From assembly GCA_025964455.1 (NCBI GenBank), contig JAOPYU010000165.1, forward strand, positions 1 through 25,373: a DNA stretch of 25,373 bases, in the 5' to 3' direction. Under the pieces are notes generated by a model. The model saw only the letters and a list, made by a program, of their open reading frames with translations. It had not been told where the DNA came from and ran no database searches. Below, one piece after another: positions 13,584-20,704 of this stretch; the first letter of the stretch is position 1, and the number at the start of each line of letters is the position of its first letter. Both the position numbers and the translations under genes were made by a program. This DNA is from Thermoleophilia bacterium (GTDB lineage: Bacteria; Actinomycetota; Thermoleophilia; Gaiellales; SKUG01).

Positions 13584-14447
13584 ATGACGGATTCGAGGCA
13601 TCTCCCGCGCGACCGCAGCGGCGGCTACCGCCCCGTGCGATCGCCGCTCATGTCGATGGGACCCTCGCTCGACGAGGAGCGACGACGCATGCGCACCGCG
13701 CGCGTGGTCGCTGTCACGAGCGTCGCGATCGTCGCTGGCATCGTCCTGCTCGTCTGGCTCGTGGGGCTGCTCGGCCGCGAGGTCGTCAGCAGCTCCGATG
13801 CGAGCGACGCGCTCGCCACCCCCAGCGCCGCCGCTGTCGAGGCCTCGGGCCCGCCCACGCCGCAGACGCTCGCCGAGGCGATCGTCGAACCCGGATCCGC
13901 CGGCCTGCGGCTGCAGCTGCCGATCCGCCGCCAGGCGGTCTCGGGGATCGCCTTCGGACCCCGCCGCGAGCGTGGCGTCCTCGAGCTGGAGCCCTCCGGC
14001 ACGCGAGCCAACACCTCGTGGGTGCGCCGCACGACACAGCGCTTCCTGGCCACGACGCCGGCGAACGACCTGCGCTGGTACCGGCTCGAGGACGGGGCCC
14101 CGTCGATGGTCATCGTGGGCGCCCTGCCCGGCACCGAGGTCTACGCGCCCATCGACGGCACGGTCGAGGCGATAGGCGAGTACGTGATCGACGGCGTGGC
14201 CCGCGGCCAGGTCATCCAGCTGCAGCCGATCGGCGACGGCCAGACCCTCGTCGTGCTGCGCAACCTCGAGGTGGCGACGGACCTCATGGTCGGCACGAGC
14301 GTCACCCAGGGCGTGACGCGGCTCGGCAGCGTCCGCGACATGGAGGGCGCGCTCGAAGCGCCGCTCGCCGACTACACGCACGACTCCGGATCCGGCATCG
14401 ACATGTACGTGCTGCGCACCGACGTCGCGGGTTCGTCCGTCGCCTGA
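13584..14447 (+). CDS. Membrane-anchored LytM/M23-fold protein lacking zinc ligands
   Basis: 287 residues. A basic cytoplasmic N-terminus (1-39), one membrane helix (about 40-63) and an Ala/Pro/Ser linker lead to a distal domain (about 165-280). Its pattern GTEVYAPIDGTVEAIGEY...GQVIQLQP...LVVLRNLE...VGTSVTQGVTRLGSV matches the LytM (peptidase M23) beta-sheet. The catalytic signatures are absent: there is no HxGxD before the fold, LRNL stands where the family has YxHL, and GIDMYVL stands where it has HLHFE. I infer a non-enzymatic LytM protein, as with activator-type LytM factors that regulate other wall enzymes. The M23 link is by pattern only. It heads a plus-strand cluster with a BNR protein and a flippase, which favours an envelope role. 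ATG 13584 was chosen on the TACCAT box and the frame. Confidence 0.75.
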   Translation: MTDSRHLPRDRSGGYRPVRSPLMSMGPSLDEERRRMRTARVVAVTSVAIVAGIVLLVWLVGLLGREVVSSSDASDALATPSAAAVEASGPPTPQTLAEAIVEPGSAGLRLQLPIRRQAVSGIAFGPRRERGVLELEPSGTRANTSWVRRTTQRFLATTPANDLRWYRLEDGAPSMVIVGALPGTEVYAPIDGTVEAIGEYVIDGVARGQVIQLQPIGDGQTLVVLRNLEVATDLMVGTSVTQGVTRLGSVRDMEGALEAPLADYTHDSGSGIDMYVLRTDVAGSSVA

Positions 14448-14449
14448 TT

Positions 14450-14477
14450 GGCCCGGGGCCGCCTGCGGGTAGCAGGC
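14450..14477 (+). promoter_or_regulatory. Two inverted repeats before the BNR protein start
   Basis: GGCCC-G-GGGCC (14450-14460) is followed at once by GCCTGC-GGGTA-GCAGGC (14461-14477), a perfect 6-bp hairpin that ends 4 nt before GTG 14482. It would crowd or hide the initiation region. The start cannot move upstream, because an in-frame TAG lies at 14470-14472. It may tune translation within the operon or may be chance in GC-rich DNA. Confidence 0.3.
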
Positions 14478-14481
14478 TGGG

Positions 14482-15657
14482 GTGTCCACCCCGCTGACCA
14501 TCGTCGCGCTTCTGCTCCTCCTCGCCGTGCTCGTTGCGTGGGCGGTGGAGGTCCGTACGCCCCGTCGCGTGCGCTGGCGCGACGGACAGCTCGGCGGCGT
14601 CGCCGGCAGCAGCGCGACCGGGCTGGTGCTGCAGCACGACGACGGCCGCGTCGTGTGGGGGACGCTCGGCTACTCGATCTACCGCAGCGAGGACGGCGGC
14701 GACTTCGAGCGCGTCGCCCGGATCCGCCCACCCTGGGGTGAGCCGTGGGGCGGCTACCTGCGCACGCTGCGCCGCACGTTCGGCTACCAGGAGCTGGTCG
14801 AGGTGCTGCCGCTGCGCACCGATCCGGCACGCGTGATCGCGTTCGCCGGCGGCTGGATCCACGTGCTCGAGCTGGACTCGCGCGGTCGCCCGCGTGGGCG
14901 CGCGCGGCGCACGCACGAGCTGCGCTACTTCGGCCGGGGCAAGGGTCGCGGGCTGATGGCGTTCGGCGTGTGCGAGGACCTGCAGGGCCACCTGTACTTC
15001 GCCGAGTACGTGACCGAATCCGGCGACCGCCCCACAGGCATCTGGCGCAGCACCGATGCCGGCGAGACCTGGGCGCTGCGCTACGAGTTCCAGCCGACCG
15101 ACATCCGCCACATCCACGTGATCCAGTGCGACCCGCACGACGGCGCGCTGTGGATCGGGACCGGCGACCGCGACGAGCACTGCTTCGTCGGCGTGTCGCG
15201 CGACGGCGGCGCATCGTTCGAGTGGGCCGGGCATGGGCGCCAGATCCATCGCACGTGCGCGTTCGCGTGCTTCGAGGACGCGGTCGTGTGGGGAATGGAC
15301 GCGGACTTCGAGCAGAACCACGTGCTGCGCTGGGGCCGCGCGGATGGCGCGGTGACGACCCACGCGGAGCTGCCGGATGCCACCTACTACGCGTCCCGCA
15401 TCGACGAGCGGCGGCTGCTGCTCGGCATCGCACAGGGCGTGGCGCAGGTGTGGGTCGCGACCAGCGATGGCGGGGCCGTCCGATGGATCGACGACCCGTC
15501 GCCGAAGACGCCGCCCAGGCGCGGACCGTCGCCCGGGATCCGCCTCGCGCGCGGGGACAACCACGACGGTGCCTTCATCCACGTGAACCCGCTGCGCACG
15601 ACCGCGCATGAGGCCGCGATCTGGCGCATCCCGCGGACGGCCGTGCCGAGCCCGTGA
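14482..15657 (+). CDS. Membrane-anchored Asp-box (BNR) beta-propeller protein
   Basis: 391 residues from GTG 14482, the first possible start after an in-frame stop four codons upstream. The N-terminus (STPLTIVALLLLLAVLVAWA) is a signal anchor. The rest is a repeat protein with Asp-box motifs of the sialidase/BNR type at about residues 70 (SEDGGDFE), 190 (STDAGETW), 239 (SRDGGASF) and 328 (TSDGGAVRW), indicating a beta-propeller. Asp-boxes occur in sialidases, photosystem assembly factors and sortilin-like proteins and are structural, not catalytic. I cannot find the sialidase arginine triad with confidence, so no enzyme activity is claimed. It is coupled to the flippase gene by GTGA (15654-15657), which suggests handling or sensing of surface polysaccharide. 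Confidence 0.85.
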   Translation: MSTPLTIVALLLLLAVLVAWAVEVRTPRRVRWRDGQLGGVAGSSATGLVLQHDDGRVVWGTLGYSIYRSEDGGDFERVARIRPPWGEPWGGYLRTLRRTFGYQELVEVLPLRTDPARVIAFAGGWIHVLELDSRGRPRGRARRTHELRYFGRGKGRGLMAFGVCEDLQGHLYFAEYVTESGDRPTGIWRSTDAGETWALRYEFQPTDIRHIHVIQCDPHDGALWIGTGDRDEHCFVGVSRDGGASFEWAGHGRQIHRTCAFACFEDAVVWGMDADFEQNHVLRWGRADGAVTTHAELPDATYYASRIDERRLLLGIAQGVAQVWVATSDGGAVRWIDDPSPKTPPRRGPSPGIRLARGDNHDGAFIHVNPLRTTAHEAAIWRIPRTAVPSP

Positions 15658-17174
15658 CCGATTCGGCCAGCATCGAGGCGGACGAGGCACGCGAGCTCGC
15701 GGCGACGACCGGTATCGCGCGCGACGCGGGGCTCGGCCTGCTCGGACGCGTCGTCGCCATGGGGTGCTCCGCCGTCACCGGCCTGCTCGTCGCCAACGCG
15801 CTCACCAAGGGCGAGTACGGCGCCTACGCGATCGTGGTCGGCATCAACGTCGTGCTCGTGATGGCGCTCGACCTGGGCCTCACCTCGGCGCTCGCGCGCT
15901 ATGCGGCGCAGGGGAGGGCGACGACACGGCTCGTCTCTTCGGTCGCCCTGACCCGGCTGGCCGTCATCGCCGTCGCCGCGGGCGCAGTGCTGGCCACCGG
16001 GGAGCTCGACAGCGTGGCGGAATCACGGGTCGGCGAGCTGCTGCCGTGGCTCGCCCTGCTTGTGGTGACCCAGAGCACGATCTCGTTCCACTTCGGGATG
16101 CTCCCGTCGCTGCGGCGCATCCGCCTGCTGCTCGCGGTCACCGTGGCGCAGCCGGTGGCTGAGCTCGCGCTCGTGCTGCGTGCGCGTTCGGAGGGCGCGA
16201 CGCCCGACGCGATGCTGCTCGCCACGATCCTCGCGGGTGCAGTCGTCGGGACGCTCGCGTGGCTGGCGCTGCTCGCGCCCGGTCGCGCGGCGTCGACTGA
16301 CATCCCGGATGCGCCTCGTGCGGAGCAGGCGCACCTGCGCATGGTCGCCACGTATGGTCGCAGCATCTTCCTGGTCTCCCTGCTCATCGCCGTGTTCGGG
16401 CAGGTCGACCAGTTCGTGATCGGGCTCTTCCATCCGCTCGCGGAGGTCGCGCCGTACGCGCTCGCGATCAAGCTGCAGGCGCTCGTGGCGGCACCCGGCA
16501 TCACCATCGCGGGCATCGTCGCACCGCGCATCGCCGGGGCGGGCTCCCGTGCGCTCGCCACGTACCGGCAGTGGCTCGCCTTCCTGCTCGTGGTCGACCT
16601 CGGTGCCGTGCTCGTGCTGTGCGCGCTCGCGCCCGAAGTGTTCGGCGCCATCGGCGACCAGTACGGCGGCGAGTGGGCGATCCTCGTCGCGATGGCGCCG
16701 TTCCTGCTGCTGTCGGCGACCGCTCCGCTGCCGTCGATTGCCCTCAACCAGGTCGGGCATGCCGGCGCACGATTGCGCATCGCGGCCACGGCCCTCGCCA
16801 TCAACGTCGCGCTCGACCTGGCGCTCGTCCCCGGCCTCGGCGGGTACGGGGCGGCGATCGGCACCACCGTGGCCTACGCCTACTACTTCGAGCGACACCA
16901 CCGCATCCTGGAGCGAGCGCTCATCGCCCCAGCTCCCGCTGATGCCCGATCGATCCGGCGCACGATCGTGGTCGGCGTCGTGGTCTCGCTCGCCGTCGCC
17001 GCCGTCGCGTTCGGGATCCGGCTCGCACTGGAGGCGGCGCTCGACGCGCCCTCGGACGTCCTGGTCGTCCTGGTGGCCGGCGGCGTCGCCGGGGCGCTGC
17101 ACCTCGCATGGTCCGTCCGCATCGTGCGCACGCCCGTCGCGGCGCGGGGGCGCGCGACGATCGTCGGCAGGTGA
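15654..17174 (+). CDS. Polysaccharide flippase (Wzx/MOP superfamily)
   Basis: 506 residues with about 12-14 hydrophobic segments spread along the length, fitting the oligosaccharide flippases of the MOP superfamily (PF01943/PF13440 type). Typical sequence includes the N-terminal GLGLLGRVVAMGCSAVTGLLVANALTK-like opening, ALDLGLTSALARYAA, and the mid-protein FGQVDQFVIGLF, whose family equivalent is often close to DxxxxG. Such proteins move lipid-linked sugar repeat units across the inner membrane for capsule, exopolysaccharide or teichuronic-type polymers. It starts with a GTG that overlaps the stop of the BNR gene. No glycosyltransferase or polymerase gene is in the window, so the polymer is unknown and the pathway must be completed elsewhere. 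Confidence 0.87.
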   Translation: MTDSASIEADEARELAATTGIARDAGLGLLGRVVAMGCSAVTGLLVANALTKGEYGAYAIVVGINVVLVMALDLGLTSALARYAAQGRATTRLVSSVALTRLAVIAVAAGAVLATGELDSVAESRVGELLPWLALLVVTQSTISFHFGMLPSLRRIRLLLAVTVAQPVAELALVLRARSEGATPDAMLLATILAGAVVGTLAWLALLAPGRAASTDIPDAPRAEQAHLRMVATYGRSIFLVSLLIAVFGQVDQFVIGLFHPLAEVAPYALAIKLQALVAAPGITIAGIVAPRIAGAGSRALATYRQWLAFLLVVDLGAVLVLCALAPEVFGAIGDQYGGEWAILVAMAPFLLLSATAPLPSIALNQVGHAGARLRIAATALAINVALDLALVPGLGGYGAAIGTTVAYAYYFERHHRILERALIAPAPADARSIRRTIVVGVVVSLAVAAVAFGIRLALEAALDAPSDVLVVLVAGGVAGALHLAWSVRIVRTPVAARGRATIVGR

Positions 17175-17178
17175 TCGT

Positions 17179-17205
17179 GATTTCGTGCCCTGGCGTCAAG
17201 AAATC
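17179..17205. terminator. Weak inverted repeat between convergent genes
   Basis: GATTTC (17179-17184) and GAAATC (17200-17205) can pair around a 15-nt loop, extended by two G-U pairs. It lies in the 60 bp between the flippase stop and the convergent small membrane protein gene and is AT-rich for the region. A bidirectional terminator is possible but the stem is short. Confidence 0.25.
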
Positions 17206-17234
17206 GTGAGCACCCGTGACGATTCGCGCGACGG

Positions 17235-17591
17235 TCAGGGCGTCTCGATCGGGGGGAGCGGTGCGGCCACCGCGGGGGCAGCCGAGTAGGTGACGGCCGG
17301 CTCGGAGGCGTACGCAGGATCATCGATGCTGAGGTCCACCGCGAAGTACGTCGCGATGCACGCGGCGACGACCACGGCAACGACCTTGCACTCGGCGGGG
17401 GCGAGGCGGAAGCCCGCGACGATGCCGGCCACCGTGCCGATGGCGAGCAGGATGACCCCGGTGATCACGATCACGACGCCGGGCGAGCCGCCGAGCCACA
17501 GGGTGAGGAGCGCTGCCCAGGCGGCTGCGGCGAGGAGGATGGACCAGCCGATGGTGGCGCTGAGGACGAGGGCGAGGCGGCGAGCAGTCAT
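17235..17591 (-). CDS. Small membrane protein of unknown function
   Basis: 118 residues from ATG 17591, preceded by AAGGAT at 5 nt. Three hydrophobic segments are visible (about 8-32, 36-60 and 68-86), followed by an Ala/Pro-rich tail of about 30 residues that is probably outside the membrane. The charges (MTARR at the start) suggest the N-terminus is cytoplasmic. I do not recognise a family. It stands alone and convergent with the flippase gene. The striking feature is upstream: a 24-bp palindrome (17602-17625) that touches the ribosome site, so its expression is probably under a dedicated repressor. TetR- or MarR-type regulators use sites of this size, but none is encoded here. Confidence 0.75.
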   Translation of the reverse strand: MTARRLALVLSATIGWSILLAAAAWAALLTLWLGGSPGVVIVITGVILLAIGTVAGIVAGFRLAPAECKVVAVVVAACIATYFAVDLSIDDPAYASEPAVTYSAAPAVAAPLPPIETP

Positions 17592-17601
17592 TCGAGATCC
17601 T

Positions 17602-17625
17602 TTGTAAGCAAGTGGTTACTTACAA
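17602..17625. promoter_or_regulatory. 24-bp AT-rich palindrome, probable operator
   Basis: Half-sites TTGTAAG (17602-17608) and CTTACAA (17619-17625) are perfectly inverted, with further matching AA/TT pairs at 17610-17611 and 17616-17617. The sequence is far more AT-rich than its surroundings. It overlaps the 5' end of the small membrane protein mRNA (ribosome site at 17597-17602), a place for repression. It also lies at -46 to -69 from the putative ymdB-type gene start, so an effect on that promoter is possible too. Confidence 0.6.
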
Positions 17626-17658
17626 GATACCCGATGCGCCGATCGCGTCAAGCCCCGC

Positions 17659-17664
17659 TAGGCT
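17659..17664 (+). promoter_or_regulatory. Putative -10 box (TAGGCT) for the YmdB-type gene
   Basis: TAGGCT ends 6 nt before ATG 17671 and there is no Shine-Dalgarno sequence, so the mRNA may be leaderless. The same hexamer stands 8 nt before the aminotransferase ATG at 22950. Confidence 0.4.
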
Positions 17665-17670
17665 CGCCCC

Positions 17671-18477
17671 ATGCGAATCCTGATCGTCGGCGATGTCTTT
17701 GGTGAATCCGGTAGGCGCTGCGTCGAGCAGCTCGTGCCGAAGCTGCGGGCGGAGCGTGGCATCGACGCAGTCGTCGTCAACGGCGAGAACGCCGCGCGCG
17801 GGCTCGGCATCTTCGAGAAGCAGGCCAAGTCGATCCTGGCCGCCGGCGTCGACGCGATCACGCTCGGCAACCACTCCTTCCGCCAGCAGGAGATCGTCCC
17901 GCTGCTCGACGACCCGACGGCACCGCCGCTGCGCCCCGCGAACCTGCAGAACCGCTCCCCGGGCCGTGGGCTGTGCTTCGTGGAGGTGACCGACTCCGAG
18001 ACGGGCACCACCGTCGAGGTCGCGGTCCTCAACCTCATGGGCTCGCTCTACTTGGACGTCGGCACGAGCGCCTTCGAGGTGGTCGACGAGCTGGTCGACA
18101 AGGCGCTCGCGCGCACGCCGATCCTCGTGGTCGACATGCATGCGGAGGCGACGAGCGAGAAGGTCGCGATGGGCATCCACCTCGCGGGCCGTGCCACCGT
18201 CGTCGTCGGGACCCACACGCACGTGCAGACCTCCGATGCCCGCGTGCTCAAGGGCGGGACGGGCTACATCACCGACCTCGGGATGAGCGGACCGCACGAG
18301 GACACCGTCATCGGCGTGCGCGCGGACATCATCCTCAAGCGATTCCTGACCGGGGTCGGCGAACGCTTCGCGCCCGGCACCGAAGGTGTCCAGCTCGAGG
18401 GCGTGATCGTGGAGCTGGATTCGGCTACCGGGCGAGCTCGCGCGATCGAGGCGATCCGGGTGCCGTTCTCCGGCTGA
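17671..18477 (+). CDS. YmdB-type metallophosphoesterase (TIGR00282 family)
   Basis: 268 residues, the usual length for the family. Conserved metal-site residues are D8 (GDVFGESGR), E39 and N40 (VNGENAARG), N67 and H68 (LGNHSF), H157 (VDMHAEATSEK), and H182 and H184 (GTHTHVQT). The ending TDLGMSGPHEDTVIGV and KRFLTG is diagnostic. Characterised relatives (Bacillus YmdB) are cytoplasmic phosphodiesterases that cleave 2',3'-cyclic nucleotides and influence biofilm and motility decisions. Most members I remember read GNHTWD or similar after the metal His; this one has GNHSFRQ, a deviation near the active site. The 3' end overlaps the FAD protein gene on the other strand by 53 bp (18425-18477). 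In many bacteria the gene sits by rny; that gene is not in this window. Confidence 0.9.
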   Translation: MRILIVGDVFGESGRRCVEQLVPKLRAERGIDAVVVNGENAARGLGIFEKQAKSILAAGVDAITLGNHSFRQQEIVPLLDDPTAPPLRPANLQNRSPGRGLCFVEVTDSETGTTVEVAVLNLMGSLYLDVGTSAFEVVDELVDKALARTPILVVDMHAEATSEKVAMGIHLAGRATVVVGTHTHVQTSDARVLKGGTGYITDLGMSGPHEDTVIGVRADIILKRFLTGVGERFAPGTEGVQLEGVIVELDSATGRARAIEAIRVPFSG

Positions 18478-19828
18478 GCTGCTCGGCGATCGCTGCCGCC
18501 TGGCTGCGGATCTCGGGGATGGCGAGCGTCTCCCACAGCTCTCCGCGGCGAAGCCAGCCGAGCGTGAAGATCGAGCTGTTGACGGCGCCCTGAGCGTCGA
18601 GGACACGACCATCGTCGGCCGTGCGGATGCCGAGCAGGTGTGGATCCGCGGCGACGACGCCGTCGGCCAGCAGCTGTCGCAGGAGCGGCTCGTTGCAGCG
18701 CGTGACGTCGACGGTGGGTCCGGTGCAGCTCACGACGCGCGCGAAGGATCGCTCGGCCTCGCCGACCCGCGCATGGATGCCGTCGTCCTCGGCGCGGATG
18801 TCAGTGACGCCGCCGCGAACGACCTCGAGTCGCCCGGATGCGACGAGTTCGTCGAGCCGCGCGCCGACCTCGGGCGCCGCGCGATTGCGTCGCGCCTCCC
18901 AGTCGCGTCTGCGCTCGCGCAGGAAGCGGCCCTGCTCCGCGACGCCGAGCGTGCGCCAGAGCCCCTGCGTCCGCGGCCGGAGCCCATCGACGACGTCGCG
19001 CCAGTCGAATCCCGCCTCACGGCACGAGGCGACGTGCGCTTCCCATGCCGCGACGAGCTCGTCGAGCGTGGTGAGACCACCGGGGAAATCCGTGCTCGGC
19101 GCAGGTTCCCGGAGCGGTCCTGGCAGGTGCGCGAAGGGCAGGCGCCCGTTGCGCGATGCCAGCACGAGCCGGGTGGTGGGCGACGCGGCGGCGAGCGACA
19201 GGGCCGCATCCACGGCGGTGAGCCCCGTGCCCACGATCAGCACGGAGCCGGCGTCGAGCGACGGGTCGGGCTCCAGCGCGCCATGCGCCCATGGGGAGGC
19301 GAAGGCGCGTGGATCGTGCGGCAGGTCGATGGCAGGCGGGGCTGCGACGTTGCCGAGGGCGAGCACGACGGCGTCGTAGTCGCGCGGGCCGGGATCGTGC
19401 TCGGCGCACAGCTCGACGCCCGACGCCGTCGGTCGGATCGTCAGCACCGGCTCGCTGCTCGTCGTCAGCTGGGCCGCCATGGCCGCGGCCCGCCGCTCGG
19501 CGAAGAGCTCGCGCAGGTACTGGCCATAGACGCGCCGCTGGGCGAAGGTCTCCGGGAGCGCTGGGTGCCCGTTGCGCTCGAGCCACGCCATCAGGTGGGT
19601 CGGCGATTCGGGGTCGGCGCTCAGCTTGCCCGCAGGGACGTTGACCAGGTGGTGCGGGTCAGGCGTGGAGTACGCGAGACCGGGACCGATGTCGCCGCGA
19701 CGCTCGTACAGGTCGATCGCGAGCGGGGCGTCGCGTCGCAGCAGCTCGCCCGCCACGATCGAGCCGGCGGCGCCGCCACCGACGATCGCGACGCGCAGCT
19801 GTGGCTCGGTGGGGGCTGGCGCGGACAC
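18425..19828 (-). CDS. FAD/NAD(P)-binding protein (NAD_binding_9 type)
   Basis: 467 residues from GTG 19828. A dinucleotide-binding Rossmann motif VAIVGGGAAGSIVAGELL opens the protein. The sequence ERRGDIGPGLAYSTPDPHHLVNVPAGKLSADPESP is characteristic of the PF13454 group, and VLIVGTGLTAVDAALSL is a second nucleotide-binding motif. Relatives are flavoproteins of uncertain substrate, sometimes called HpyO-like or hydroxyacylglutathione-unrelated oxidoreductases. I chose GTG 19828 because TATGCT lies 6 nt before it. ATG 19852 (8 residues longer) is the alternative, and an open extension to 20071 has an Arg-rich, non-conserved sequence and is rejected. The tail overlaps the convergent phosphoesterase gene by 53 bp. 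Strong inverted repeats fill the upstream DNA. Confidence 0.87.
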   Translation of the reverse strand: MSAPAPTEPQLRVAIVGGGAAGSIVAGELLRRDAPLAIDLYERRGDIGPGLAYSTPDPHHLVNVPAGKLSADPESPTHLMAWLERNGHPALPETFAQRRVYGQYLRELFAERRAAAMAAQLTTSSEPVLTIRPTASGVELCAEHDPGPRDYDAVVLALGNVAAPPAIDLPHDPRAFASPWAHGALEPDPSLDAGSVLIVGTGLTAVDAALSLAAASPTTRLVLASRNGRLPFAHLPGPLREPAPSTDFPGGLTTLDELVAAWEAHVASCREAGFDWRDVVDGLRPRTQGLWRTLGVAEQGRFLRERRRDWEARRNRAAPEVGARLDELVASGRLEVVRGGVTDIRAEDDGIHARVGEAERSFARVVSCTGPTVDVTRCNEPLLRQLLADGVVAADPHLLGIRTADDGRVLDAQGAVNSSIFTLGWLRRGELWETLAIPEIRSQAAAIAEQLSRRTAPGSPRSRELAR

Positions 19829-19834
19829 GACGCG

Positions 19835-19840
19835 AGCATA
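19835..19840 (-). promoter_or_regulatory. Putative -10 box (TATGCT) for the FAD protein gene
   Basis: On the minus strand, TATGCT is followed by 6 nt and GTG 19828. It matches the leaderless layout seen at five other starts and decides the start-codon choice in favour of GTG 19828 over ATG 19852. The large inverted repeat at 19863-19892 lies just upstream of where a -35 would be. Confidence 0.4.
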
Positions 19841-20185
19841 TCCCGCTGACATCGGCGATCCGCGTTCGATTCCGCAACGCGGAACTCGAACGGCGATCGA
19901 CGACCGAGACGCCGACGCCGATCGCTCCGGAAGGCAGTCGCGGAGCGATCGGGTCGACGTCGGTCGGCATGCATGCCGAGAAGCGGGGTCCGTCAGTCGA
20001 TGCCGCACGGTGCGGGTGCGGGTGCGGGATGCGACATCGGGCTGCTCAGAAGGGACCTGTTGCGCCGGCACGTGTGACCGTGCCGCGCGGGCTGTGTCTG
20101 CCAGGTCCGGACCCCGTTCACGGGCGCCAGGGGCGAAGATGCGGCTCGGGGGCGGGTGCGATCGCGCCCCGTGCCGCGGTGCCCC
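19841..20185. other. Non-coding interval rich in inverted repeats
   Basis: 345 bp without a credible gene. It holds three strong symmetric elements. At 19863-19892, 13 paired bases surround an AAC loop with a single bulged C. At 19918-19952, a perfect 12-bp stem (CCGATCGCTCCG with its complement) surrounds an 11-nt loop. At 19964-19979 lies the perfect 16-bp palindrome TCGGCATGCATGCCGA. A short tandem repeat follows (TGCGGG three times, 20011-20028), and a GCGATCGC-centred near-palindrome sits 20 bp after the thioredoxin-like gene stop (20158-20165). None has a T-run. They could be operators of the FAD gene, 3' structures of the thioredoxin-like transcript, or a small RNA; nothing in the sequence decides. 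Confidence 0.6.
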
Positions 20186-20494
20186 TCAGCAGGCGCCCGC
20201 CAGCTCCACCGGCAGTGCGTCCCCGAGCCCGAGGTGGGGCTCGAAAGCGTCCTTCATCGCGGGCAGCGTGTGCCGTCCCTCGAGGCGCGCGACCTCGCGC
20301 AGGTCGTCGAGCAGCAGGAGCGAGGGAGCCTCGGTGACGCCGAAGCGCTGGGCGAGGTCCTGTCGGTCCGAGTACTCGACCTTCGCGACCTTGAGCAGGT
20401 CGCGATGGGTCCGCATGAAGTGGTCGACGATGCTGTCCATGCGGCGCGAGTGGCCACAGGTGCTGGACTGGAAAAAGACCAGGATCTTGGACAT
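20186..20494 (-). CDS. Thioredoxin-like protein with CxxS active site
   Basis: 102 residues, preceded by AAGGAG at 6 nt. The fold pattern is thioredoxin-like: first strand KILVFFQSSTCGHSRRMD with C13-G-H-S16 in place of CxxC, then KVAKVEYSDRQDLAQRFGVTEAPSLLLLDD with the conserved cis-proline (APS), then a final strand and helix. With only one active-site cysteine it cannot do classical dithiol chemistry. Monothiol (CxxS) members of the superfamily act in deglutathionylation, as isomerases or as adaptors. The only other cysteine is the very last residue (C102), which might serve as a resolving thiol. There is no signal peptide, so it should be cytoplasmic. It lies between the ligase and FAD protein genes with clear gaps on both sides, so it is probably transcribed alone. 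Confidence 0.85.
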   Translation of the reverse strand: MSKILVFFQSSTCGHSRRMDSIVDHFMRTHRDLLKVAKVEYSDRQDLAQRFGVTEAPSLLLLDDLREVARLEGRHTLPAMKDAFEPHLGLGDALPVELAGAC

Positions 20495-20632
20495 GGACGA
20501 CTCCTTCTCAGGGCACGGAACGGACGTGACGGCCTCGCGGACCTCCCCAGGTGCGAGTGTGGCGACCGGTGGGCTCCCGGTGCCGCCGCCATGTCAGTAG
20601 TGTGCCCGCACCGACTGGGTTGCAAACCCGTA

Positions 20633-20701
20633 CCGGCGAAATTCGGCCGGGGATAATCGGGTGCTTCCGCCGCGAATCCGTCGCAGGATCGTCGGCACCC
20701 G
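20633..20701 (-). terminator. Inverted repeats downstream of the ligase gene
   Basis: In the 210-bp gap after the ligase stop (20705-20707), CGGGTGC (20658-20664) and GCACCCG (20695-20701) pair over a 30-nt loop. Further on, CCGGCGAA and TTCGGCCGG (20633-20650) pair with one bulge. The first structure starts right after the stop codon. No U-run follows either. They probably mark the 3' end of the kinase/aminotransferase/ligase transcript. Confidence 0.35.
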
Positions 20702-20704
20702 TGG

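Noticed and set aside
19864..19873. GTTCGATTCC, resembling a tRNA T-loop
   Set aside because: The flanking bases do not form a T-stem, and no acceptor, D or anticodon arm can be built around it. It is part of the 19863-19892 inverted repeat.
19829..20071. Longer N-terminus for the FAD protein (to the in-frame start at 20071)
   Set aside because: The extra sequence is Arg/Ser-rich without conservation and would put translation through the three inverted repeats. The Rossmann motif begins a few residues after GTG 19828.
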